A DNA stretch of 6,904 bases from Caryophanales bacterium UBA3935. GTDB lineage: Bacteria; Bacillota_I; Bacilli_A; ML615J-28; CAG-698. Under the pieces are notes generated by a model. That model did no database searches and was not told the DNA's origin. It was given only the letters and a program-made list of their open reading frames with translations. Where the stretch lies: positions 1 through 6,904 of the forward strand of contig DGED01000020.1 in the NCBI GenBank assembly GCA_002385755.1. Direction: 5' to 3'. The position numbers and the translations under genes are program-made. Position 1 is the first letter of the stretch. Each line of letters opens with the position of its first letter. Below are positions 1-5,444 of the stretch, one piece after another.

Positions 1-92
1 GCGCCTACTTGCGATAGCAGCGCGCTAACGGCGAACAAGATCAAAGCCGCGAACGACAATAATCCCAATGTGTTGAGAGTATTTTTCTTCAT
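1..92 (-). CDS. Unidentified protein with hydrophobic N-terminus, 5' part only
   Basis: Only the first 30 codons lie in the window; the gene continues past the left edge. The visible N-terminus is MKKNTLNTLGLL followed by a hydrophobic, alanine- and leucine-rich stretch to about residue 27. This fits a signal peptide or a first transmembrane helix. The start is chosen because a good purine-rich ribosome site (AAGGAAGG, positions 101-108) lies 8 bases upstream of the ATG. It follows ntdP on the same strand with a 64-bp gap and no terminator facing this way, so it may be co-transcribed with ntdP. Two TATAAA boxes at about 139-153 could be its own -10, but neither has a recognisable -35. No cysteine suited to a lipobox is seen in the visible part. 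The function cannot be named from so short a piece. Confidence 0.72.
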   Translation of the reverse strand, partial: MKKNTLNTLGLLSFAALILFAVSALLSQVG

Positions 93-118
93 AACTTTTA
101 TCCTTCCTTTTTGGTTTG

Positions 119-138
119 GTCAGGTTAGTCAACCGGAC
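119..138. repeat. Short imperfect inverted repeat in the ntdP / left-gene gap
   Basis: Arms GTC-A-GGTT (119-126) and AACC-G-GAC (131-138) flank a four-base loop, giving seven pairs with one internal mismatch. Read on the plus strand it is followed by a T-rich run (139-149), so it resembles a weak terminator facing right. On the minus strand, the direction of both flanking genes, no U-tract follows. There it would instead be a leader hairpin 11 bases upstream of the ribosome site of the left-edge gene. A role is uncertain. Confidence 0.3.
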
Positions 139-156
139 TTTTATATTCTTTATATC

Positions 157-690
157 TCAGTATTTTCTTTCCGCGCCGTTTTTCGCTTTCTCGAGAAAAA
201 ATCGGTACCATCGATAAACGGATTCATTATCGAAAGGTTCTTTTTTCTCCTTGATAAATTCCAGGAGAATGCTCAAGTTGCTTTTGATGATTTGAATAAT
301 CTCTTCCGGGTAATGCATGTCCTTGATATTATAATCATACTCGTCGCGGTCCAGTATCAAGACCTCGCCGTCGGGATAGAGTTTCACGTCCAAATCGTAA
401 TCGATATATTTTAACCCTTCCTGGTCGATGATAAAAGGCGAGCTTAGATTGCAGTAATAATATATGCCGTCGTCGCGAATCATGCAGATAATGTTAAACC
501 AATGCTGGCGAAAAAAGTAACATATCGCGGGCTCTTTGGTCTTCCATTTATGGCCGTCGCCGTCGATAACTTCTACTTTATCGTTGACGATAATTACGAG
601 ATCTTCGGACCCGAATATTTTATATACGTTTTTCCAAACGCGGTGCAGTTCGCCGTCATGTTTGAAACTAATGATATCTAGTTTTTCCAT
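157..690 (-). CDS. ntdP: Nucleoside tri-/diphosphate phosphatase, DUF402 / Ntdp family (UPF0374)
   Basis: A 177-residue protein, the usual length for the Ntdp family of Bacilli, which hydrolyses nucleoside di- and triphosphates using divalent metal in the cytoplasm. The core matches the family closely: HRVW with the conserved Arg17, then EPAICYF (53-59), YYYCNLSSPF (77-86) and YIDYDLDVKLYPDG (95-108). The metal-binding set appears complete: Asn81, Asp97, Asp99, Asp101, Asp114 and Glu117. The start at 690 is preferred over an in-frame ATG 25 codons upstream for three reasons. GGAAAGAAG lies just upstream, the family begins near this point, and the extension would reach back across the gene's own promoter. 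The stop is TGA. It is transcribed from the promoter at 713-741 and probably leads into the left-edge gene. The family assignment is secure; the physiological substrate is inferred from relatives. Confidence 0.93.
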   Translation of the reverse strand: MEKLDIISFKHDGELHRVWKNVYKIFGSEDLVIIVNDKVEVIDGDGHKWKTKEPAICYFFRQHWFNIICMIRDDGIYYYCNLSSPFIIDQEGLKYIDYDLDVKLYPDGEVLILDRDEYDYNIKDMHYPEEIIQIIKSNLSILLEFIKEKKEPFDNESVYRWYRFFLEKAKNGAERKY

Positions 691-712
691 TATGTCACTT
701 CTTTCCGATATG

Positions 713-741
713 ATTATAGCAAAAAAATAGCAAAATTTAAA
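713..741 (-). promoter_or_regulatory. Sigma-A-type promoter of ntdP
   Basis: On the minus strand a perfect TATAAT (718-713) stands 17 bases downstream of TTTAAA (741-736), which matches 4 of 6 positions of the TTGACA consensus. The region is strongly A/T-rich. Transcription would begin near 706, leaving a leader of about 16 bases that holds little more than the ribosome site. It lies directly behind the trxA terminator, so ntdP is a separate transcription unit. Confidence 0.72.
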
Positions 742-750
742 GACATTTTT

Positions 751-786
751 AATAAATAAAAGCATTAACGCTTTTTGTTAATGCTT
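751..786 (-). terminator. Intrinsic terminator of the mutS2-trxA operon
   Basis: On the minus strand a 10-bp stem (AAGCATTAAC at 786-777 pairing with GTTAATGCTT at 769-760) with a 7-base loop runs into a T-rich tail, TTTATTTATT (760-751). The stem is rather A/T-rich, so its strength is uncertain. Its first two bases are the last two bases of the trxA stop codon, so hairpin and stop codon overlap. No T-tract follows on the other strand. Confidence 0.75.
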
Positions 787-1093
787 AATCGTTACGATAT
801 TCGTTTATCCATTTCTGGAGCGTCTCTTTTGGCGCAAACCCGACCCTCCGCGCGACTTCCGCGCCGTTATTATAAAGCACCAAGGTCGGGATGCTGGAAA
901 CGCGGTTTTCAATCGCAAAATCGCGCTCGTTATCGACGTTGACTTTCATGAACTTGACGCCGTCGATTTCCCCGGACAATTGCTCGATAATCGGGCTAAG
1001 AATCTTGCACGGGCCGCACCAATCGGCGTAAAAATCAACGAGAACTAGCCCGGTTTCTTTTTGTACTTCTTTCGCTGTTGCTTCGACAATCAT
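785..1093 (-). CDS. trxA: Thioredoxin
   Basis: A 102-residue cytoplasmic thioredoxin of normal length. It carries the redox motif WCGPCK (Trp25 to Lys30, with Cys26 and Cys29 forming the reactive disulfide) and the cis-proline loop SSIPT (Pro69) that packs against it. The preceding beta strand VLVDFYAD is also typical. It reduces disulfides in ribonucleotide reductase, peroxiredoxins and other partners, using thioredoxin reductase as donor (family knowledge). The start is fixed by AGGAGG six bases upstream. The gene is the second member of an operon with mutS2, separated by 10 bases, and is followed at once by an intrinsic terminator. A trxA immediately downstream of mutS2 is also found in Bacillus. 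Confidence 0.97.
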   Translation of the reverse strand: MIVEATAKEVQKETGLVLVDFYADWCGPCKILSPIIEQLSGEIDGVKFMKVNVDNERDFAIENRVSSIPTLVLYNNGAEVARRVGFAPKETLQKWINEYRND

Positions 1094-1099
1094 CGTTTT

Positions 1100-1105
1100 C
1101 CTCCT
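1100..1105 (-). promoter_or_regulatory. trxA ribosome binding site overlapping the mutS2 stop codon
   Basis: A perfect AGGAGG on the minus strand, six bases before the trxA ATG. Its first two bases are the last two bases of the mutS2 TAG stop (1106-1104). A ribosome ending on mutS2 would therefore sit on this site, which suggests translational coupling of the two genes (inference). Confidence 0.85.
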
Positions 1106-3434
1106 ATTTTTGTTTTAGTGTTATGACCGTTACTCCCCGGCCGCCCTCGCGCTCGCCGCCAAAACGGTGGCTTTCGACTTCGGGGGCATTTTTCAGGTAA
1201 TTTCTGACCATTTCCCTGATTACCCCGGTTCCGTAGCCGTGAATAATATGCGCCTCTCGCAAACCGGCAAGATACGCGGCGTCGAGGTATTTTTCCAGTT
1301 TATCGCGGGCTTCCTCGTATCTAAGCCCCCGCAAATCAAGACTCATCGCCACGTGTTTTTTGACGGTGGTCGCGACTTTCGGGATTTGGCGAGGAAAGCT
1401 CGGCTTCGGGTTTTCCGCCGGCCGTAAATATTTCTTATCGACCGTCACCGTGGCGTTGCCCAGTTGGACGTCATATTTATTATTTTTGTTTTCTTTTATT
1501 ATTATACCATAAGCCTTGAAATTTTCAAGATACACGCTCATATTCGGCTTGTAAACATAATCGGCGGTAACCTCGCTCTCCGTTTCGGCGGCTTCCCTGA
1601 TCTTGCGATAGCGGTGTTTCATTTCCGCAATCTCGTGCGTCTTAACGCCTTGTTTTTTTAGCCGATCTAAATCGTCGATCAGTTGATTGATTTTAGTCCG
1701 GGTAGCGGCGACGATATTTTTCGCTTCTTCTTCGGCTTCCCGCAGGATCCGCGATTTTTGATAATCGGTTTCCGCGCGCAGGGCGTCAATCTCCGCGAGT
1801 TTTTCCCGCAGTATTCGCTCCTTCTCGTCGGCAGATTTCAGTTGCCGGTCGAGCTCGCGCGACTGATCGATCAGTTTCGCGAGCGCCGTCTCCGTTTTCG
1901 CGTCGCGCCGATAAGCGTTACGCTCGGCGGCGTTAAGGATCGCTTCGTTCAGCCCGAGCAGGCGGGCGATTTTCAGGGCGTTGCTTTGCCCGGGAACCCC
2001 CATCAAAAGTTTATAAGTCGGTTTTAAAGTCTTAAGATCAAACTCGACGCTCGCGTTGATAATATTTTCGGAATTATAAGCGTGGATTTTTAACTCCGAG
2101 TAGTGCGATGTCGCGATTATCATGCATTTTTTCGCAAGCAAAAAATCGAAAATCGCGATCGCGAGCGCCGTCCCCTCGGCGGGGTCGGTTCCCGATCCGA
2201 GCTCGTCAAGCAAAACGAGCGAGTTCTCGGTAACGTTATCGATTATGTCGATGATGTTTTTCAGATGTCCGGAAAAAGTGGAAAGGCTTTGGTCAATGCT
2301 CTGCTCGTCGCCGATATCGGCGAACACGTTATCAAAAATCATTATATCGCTTTCCGGAGCGCAGGGCACCAAGAGCCCGGCCTTGACCATCAGCGCCAAA
2401 AGCCCGACCGTTTTAAGCAGGACGGTCTTCCCGCCGGTATTGGGTCCGGTAATTAAAATTCCCCGGTATTTCCCGAAAGTCACGGTGTTGGGAACGACGG
2501 TTTCCATGTCAAGCAAGGGATGACGGGCGTTAATCAAAGAAAAAATCCCTTGATCGTTGACGCGCGGGCGGCAGGCGCCGATTTCGAGCGCGTATTCCGC
2601 TTTTGCGAAAACGAGGTCGAGTTGTTTCAGAATATTAAACGACGCGGTAAGTTCCGCGTAATAAGCATCCACCTCGCGGGAAGTCGTTATGAGAATATTG
2701 TATATTTCCCGTTTCTCGTCTTCCAAAAGCTCGTTTAAACGGTTGTTAAGATTGGCGACGGCCAAGGGCTCGATAAAAGCCGTCTCCCCAGACGACGAAA
2801 GATCGTGGACAATCCCGGGAACGGCGTTCTTGAACTCGATTTTCACGGGAACGACGTAACGGTCGTTGCGCATGGAAACTAGGGGCTGGGTCAGCTTGGC
2901 GGAATTTTTGTTGATGAATTCCTGTAATTTAAGTTGGATATTTTTCTCCGCGTCCTTTATCGCCCGGCGAATGGAGCGCAGAGCGTCGGACGCGTCGTCG
3001 CTGATCTCGCCGTACGGAGTCAAGATTTCCTTAATCCGATTATTTAGGTCCTTGGGATAGAAAAGTTCGCTGACGTACTCCCGGTAATAGGTGACCGGGA
3101 TCTGGGCTGATTCGAGCGAATCAAGATAAGCGCGGTTCGCCTTGATGGTGTCGAGAAACTTACCGATCTCGATCAATTCCTCGACGCTCAGCGTCCGGTT
3201 CTTATGGACCATATTAAGAATAAACAAAATATCGCTTTCGAAATAGAGAGGAAAGCGATGCATCCGCTGCCGTAAAATCACCGCCTCGTCGACTTCGGCC
3301 AAAGCCCGTTCGACGGCGGCGCGGTCGTTTAAGAGCTCGACCGTCTCGACGCTGTAATCGTGCTCTAAAACCGTCTTTTCCTTCACGGCGGCGATTATCC
3401 GGTCTAATTCCAATGTCAATAAATGCTTCGTCAT
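1104..3434 (-). CDS. mutS2: MutS2 family ATPase with C-terminal Smr domain
   Basis: A 776-residue protein, full length for MutS2. It lacks the mismatch-reading N-terminal domain of MutS. Order: helical core and clamp region (about 1-300), ABC-type ATPase (about 300-500), coiled coil rich in Glu, Lys and Arg (about 500-620), a small beta segment like the KOW domain of MutS2 (about 628-672), and an Smr nuclease domain (about 698-776). The ATPase has Walker A GPNTGGKT (330-337), a conserved DEQSIDQSLSTFSGH (376-390), Walker B LVLLDE (406-411) and the His of TSHYSELK (442-449). Smr motifs are LDLRG (699-703) and HGYGTG (732-737). Relatives suppress recombination or split collided ribosomes; which applies here is not shown by the sequence. 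The start at 3434 has GGAAG seven bases upstream. An in-frame ATG at 3500 would run into rnhC and cross the divergent promoter. Confidence 0.96.
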   Translation of the reverse strand: MTKHLLTLELDRIIAAVKEKTVLEHDYSVETVELLNDRAAVERALAEVDEAVILRQRMHRFPLYFESDILFILNMVHKNRTLSVEELIEIGKFLDTIKANRAYLDSLESAQIPVTYYREYVSELFYPKDLNNRIKEILTPYGEISDDASDALRSIRRAIKDAEKNIQLKLQEFINKNSAKLTQPLVSMRNDRYVVPVKIEFKNAVPGIVHDLSSSGETAFIEPLAVANLNNRLNELLEDEKREIYNILITTSREVDAYYAELTASFNILKQLDLVFAKAEYALEIGACRPRVNDQGIFSLINARHPLLDMETVVPNTVTFGKYRGILITGPNTGGKTVLLKTVGLLALMVKAGLLVPCAPESDIMIFDNVFADIGDEQSIDQSLSTFSGHLKNIIDIIDNVTENSLVLLDELGSGTDPAEGTALAIAIFDFLLAKKCMIIATSHYSELKIHAYNSENIINASVEFDLKTLKPTYKLLMGVPGQSNALKIARLLGLNEAILNAAERNAYRRDAKTETALAKLIDQSRELDRQLKSADEKERILREKLAEIDALRAETDYQKSRILREAEEEAKNIVAATRTKINQLIDDLDRLKKQGVKTHEIAEMKHRYRKIREAAETESEVTADYVYKPNMSVYLENFKAYGIIIKENKNNKYDVQLGNATVTVDKKYLRPAENPKPSFPRQIPKVATTVKKHVAMSLDLRGLRYEEARDKLEKYLDAAYLAGLREAHIIHGYGTGVIREMVRNYLKNAPEVESHRFGGEREGGRGVTVITLKQK

Positions 3435-3442
3435 ATTTACGC

Positions 3443-3471
3443 TTCCAATTTTCCGCTTTTTATGGTATAAT
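3443..3471 (+). promoter_or_regulatory. Extended -10 promoter of rnhC
   Basis: TGGTATAAT at 3463-3471 is a perfect -10 with the TGn extension. The -35 at 17-base spacing is poor (TTCCAA, 3443-3448), which is common for extended -10 promoters. Transcription would start near 3478, right at the ribosome site GAGGATG (3478-3484), giving a leader of only about 12 bases before the rnhC ATG. Confidence 0.72.
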
Positions 3472-3472
3472 A
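3467..3472 (-). promoter_or_regulatory. Candidate -10 box of the mutS2-trxA operon
   Basis: Read on the minus strand, the same bases that form the rnhC -10 give TATTAT (3472-3467), 5 of 6 to consensus. Transcription would begin near 3460, with a leader of about 26 bases before mutS2. No good -35 is seen at 16-18 bases. An alternative is TTGTAA with 18-base spacing to TATTAA (3490-3485), also imperfect. Some promoter must lie in or near this 55-bp gap, but which box is used is not settled. Confidence 0.4.
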
Positions 3473-3489
3473 GATATGAGGATGTTAAT

Positions 3490-4395
3490 ATGGGTTTCAC
3501 AATAAATCTTACAAGTTCACAAGCGGGGGAAGTAATCAGTCGATATCATCTCTATTCTGTTCCCCACACTAATAATTATACACTATTTCGGGCCAAATAC
3601 AAAGGGGCGACTTTAACGATTTTCAAGACGCTCACGATGCTTATCCAAGGCTCGGGCGGACGGGAGATCTATAACGATATTTGCGAGATGCTCTCGATCG
3701 AGAAGAAAACCGAGAAAGCCGCCAACACGACCGACGCGATCAACCTCTCCGTCATCGGCACCGACGAAGTCGGGACCGGAGACTTTTTCGGTCCGATTGT
3801 CGTCGCCGCCGCCTATGTCCCGAAAATGCAGATTCTGCCTTTGATGCGGCTCGGGGTAAAGGACTCGAAAAAAATCAACGACATTCAAGTCTTGGAAATC
3901 GCCCCGGAAATCATGCGCGTCGTGAAAACGAGCGCCCTGATTCTCAATAATCTTAAGTATAATTACCTTACGACGCGAAATAATTGCAATATGAATAAAA
4001 TCAAAGCCCTTCTTCATAATAACGTCATATATAATATTTTGCCGAAGGTAAGCGAATACGACGCGATTATTATCGACGCCTTCACCACCCGGGAAAAGTA
4101 TTTCGATTACTTGAAAGGTCAGGAAATCATGATCAAGAACGTGGAGCTCGTGGAAAAGGGAGAAAGCAAGCACATCGCCGTCGCGGCGGCCTCGATCGTC
4201 GCCCGTTACCTGTTTATCAAGGAAATGGAAAAACTGTCCGAGGAAGTCGGGTTTGATCTCCCGAAAGGCGCCGGCAATAAAGTCGATTTGGCGATCGCGA
4301 AAATATTAAAAGAGAAAAACGAAGCGTTTTTCAACACGATCGCGAAGATGAATTTTAAAAACTGGGAGAAAGTTAAAAAGGACAGCCGTTCTTAG
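3490..4395 (+). CDS. rnhC: Ribonuclease HIII
   Basis: A 301-residue RNase HIII, which cuts the RNA strand of RNA-DNA hybrids in the cytoplasm. The N-terminal part (about 1-80) corresponds to the TBP-like substrate-binding domain that separates HIII from RNase HII. The catalytic part opens with GTDEVGTGDFFGP (90-102). The four acidic residues are present: Asp92 and Glu93, Asp196 in IIIDAF, and Asp266 in LPKGAGNKVD (257-266). KDSKK (124-128) is also a family motif. The start is supported by GAGGATG five bases upstream and an extended -10 promoter just before it. The gene is alone on the plus strand, divergent from mutS2 and convergent with the RluD-type gene. Its stop codon TAG lies in the loop of its own terminator. 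The first 35 or so codons use triplets (ACA, TCA, AGT, CTA) that are scarce in the rest of the gene. Confidence 0.96.
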   Translation: MGFTINLTSSQAGEVISRYHLYSVPHTNNYTLFRAKYKGATLTIFKTLTMLIQGSGGREIYNDICEMLSIEKKTEKAANTTDAINLSVIGTDEVGTGDFFGPIVVAAAYVPKMQILPLMRLGVKDSKKINDIQVLEIAPEIMRVVKTSALILNNLKYNYLTTRNNCNMNKIKALLHNNVIYNILPKVSEYDAIIIDAFTTREKYFDYLKGQEIMIKNVELVEKGESKHIAVAAASIVARYLFIKEMEKLSEEVGFDLPKGAGNKVDLAIAKILKEKNEAFFNTIAKMNFKNWEKVKKDSRS

Positions 4396-4495
4396 GGGCG
4401 GCTTTTTTTATTTCCGGCGCCGCGAAATTCAAGGCCGCGCACAGGCAATAATACAATAAAAACGAGGCGAGAACCGCAAAAACAAACCTGCGCAT
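4373..4495 (-). CDS. Possible 40-residue hydrophobic small protein
   Basis: An open frame of 40 codons plus TAA. It begins MRRFVFAVLASFLLYYC, has a hydrophobic stretch at about residues 4-25, and ends in a short Lys- and Pro-containing tail with Cys38 (NGCPF). That fits a single membrane helix or a signal peptide with a tiny mature part. Translation signals are good: GGAG (4507-4504) eight bases before the ATG, and a perfect TATAAT just upstream. It sits behind the terminator of the RluD-type gene, so it would need its own promoter. Its last part is antisense to the rnhC terminator and the last codons of rnhC, overlapping that gene by 23 bases. None of the cysteines sits in a proper lipobox. 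I know of no homologue. It may be a real small gene or chance; the placement argues mildly for real. Confidence 0.38.
   Translation of the reverse strand: MRRFVFAVLASFLLYYCLCAALNFAAPEIKKAAPKNGCPF
4384..4409 (+). terminator. Intrinsic terminator of rnhC
   Basis: AGCCGTTC (4384-4391) pairs with GGGCGGCT (4396-4403), including two G-U pairs, around the loop TTAG. A run of seven T begins at 4403. The rnhC stop TAG (4393-4395) occupies three of the four loop bases, so the whole 5' arm is coding. Read on the minus strand the stem loses its wobble pairs and the T run comes four bases late, so it should work mainly to the right. Confidence 0.88.
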
Positions 4496-4512
4496 CGCTA
4501 TCACTCCGTTAT

Positions 4513-4518
4513 ATTATA
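4513..4518 (-). promoter_or_regulatory. Orphan TATAAT upstream of the 40-residue frame
   Basis: A perfect minus-strand TATAAT (4518-4513), 17 bases before the small ATG at 4495. The expected start point (about 4506) falls on the GGAG ribosome site, the same geometry as the rnhC promoter. No good -35 is found at 16-18 bases, and there is no TGn extension. The box lies only four bases after the T-tract of the preceding terminator. Confidence 0.42.
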
Positions 4519-4522
4519 CGAC

Positions 4523-4547
4523 AAAAAAGTCAGGATTGTTCCCGACT
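4523..4547 (-). terminator. Intrinsic terminator of the S16-lspA-RluD operon
   Basis: On the minus strand AGTCGGG (4547-4541) pairs with CCTGACT (4534-4528), seven pairs with one G-U, around loop AACAAT. Six T follow, counting the last base of the stem. The entire 5' arm and loop are the last codons of the pseudouridine synthase gene, and its TGA stop (4532-4530) lies inside the 3' arm. No T-tract follows on the plus strand, so it faces left only. Confidence 0.87.
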
Positions 4548-5444
4548 TCGCAATAATTCAAGATATTCTTGGAAATAATCCGGCGGCGGCGCTTCCCATT
4601 GCATAAACTCGCCCGTCCTTGGGTGGTATATCCCCAGTATTTTGGCGTGCAGGAACTGGCCGTTCTTGTTCTCGTCTTTTTTCGCGCCGTAATAGGGGTC
4701 GCCGACGACCGGGTAGCCGATGTATTGCAAGTGGACGCGAATCTGGTGCGTCCTTCCCGTCTCCAACCTAAGTTCCAGGCGCGTGTGCCCGGCAAACCTT
4801 TCGATAACCTTAAAATGGGTCACGGCCGGTTTCCCGCCGGCGGTGACGGCCATCAATTTGCGGTTGTCGAGGTGACGGCCGATTGGCGCGTCGATCCGAC
4901 CGGTGTCATGGACAATCACGCCGTGGACCAGCGTCTCGTAAACGCGGGTCACGAGTTTTTTCTTAAACTGCATGCTGACGCGGCGGTGGGCGTCGTCGGT
5001 TTTGCAGGCGACGAGCAGCCCGGAGGTGTCCTTGTCGATGCGGTGGACGATGCCGGCGCGAATGATCCCGTTAACGTTGGAAAGTTGTTGGCAATGATGC
5101 ATCAGGGCGTTGACGAGCGTCCCGGAGTAATTTCCCGTCGCCGGGTGAACGACGAGTCCCTGGGGTTTGTTGACGATAATGATGTCATCGTCCTCGTAAA
5201 TTATATCAAGCGGGATCGGCTCCGGCAGGATGTCCTGGGGAATCTGTTCCCTGATGGTGATTTCGATGACGTCGCCGCGCCGCGGCTTATAACTGGCGCG
5301 CGCTTCTTCATTATTGACTTTAATATCGCGGGCTGCGATCATCAACTGAATTTGCGATCGGGTTACATTGTCGAGATGGTTCAACAAGTATTTGTCGATC
5401 CTTTGATTGACGTCGTTGTCAACGATTATTCGGACTTGGTCCAT
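4530..5444 (-). CDS. RluD-type 23S rRNA pseudouridine synthase (RluA family)
   Basis: A 304-residue enzyme with an N-terminal S4 RNA-binding domain (about 13-60, starting RIDKYL) and a pseudouridine synthase domain (about 80-290). The catalytic motif is HRIDKDTSGLL (134-144) with Asp137. Other family blocks are VNKPQGLVVHP (91-101), RTHQIRVHL (231-239) and GDPYYG (248-253). It isomerises uridines in RNA. By domain layout and closeness to Bacillus YlyB it is expected to act on 23S rRNA in the helix 69 region, but site specificity is inference. The start has GGGAG four bases upstream, inside the end of lspA. The two genes overlap by 19 bases, so translation is probably coupled. It is the last gene of the operon, and its final codons form the terminator. 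A lspA-ylyB order is also known in Bacillus. Confidence 0.94.
   Translation of the reverse strand: MDQVRIIVDNDVNQRIDKYLLNHLDNVTRSQIQLMIAARDIKVNNEEARASYKPRRGDVIEITIREQIPQDILPEPIPLDIIYEDDDIIIVNKPQGLVVHPATGNYSGTLVNALMHHCQQLSNVNGIIRAGIVHRIDKDTSGLLVACKTDDAHRRVSMQFKKKLVTRVYETLVHGVIVHDTGRIDAPIGRHLDNRKLMAVTAGGKPAVTHFKVIERFAGHTRLELRLETGRTHQIRVHLQYIGYPVVGDPYYGAKKDENKNGQFLHAKILGIYHPRTGEFMQWEAPPPDYFQEYLELLRSREQS

Noticed and set aside
691..765. Longer ntdP starting at 765
   Set aside because: The extra 25 codons are A/T-rich, include the promoter (713-741), and are absent from the family, whose members are about 177 residues long.
2103..2523. Two overlapping plus-strand frames opposite the MutS2 ATPase region
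   Set aside because: The opposite strand encodes intact Walker A, Walker B and signature motifs. These frames have no start signals and no domain resemblance.
3435..3500. Longer mutS2 starting at the in-frame ATG at 3500
   Set aside because: It would overlap the rnhC start and both divergent promoters, adds 22 residues not seen in MutS2, and lacks a ribosome site. The ATG at 3434 has GGAAG at suitable spacing.
3613..4173. A 186-codon open frame on the minus strand opposite rnhC
   Set aside because: The composition (runs of Asp, Arg and Gly, many His) is typical of a shadow frame. It lies wholly inside the RNase HIII coding region, which has all its catalytic residues.
4411..4512. A GC-rich stem around 4414-4440 as a second terminator for the minus-strand operon
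   Set aside because: No T-tract follows on either strand, and a convincing terminator already lies at 4523-4547.
4530..4795. A 93-codon minus-strand frame in another phase within the pseudouridine synthase gene
   Set aside because: It is an off-frame reading of the conserved synthase domain with an Arg- and Thr-rich, non-protein-like composition.
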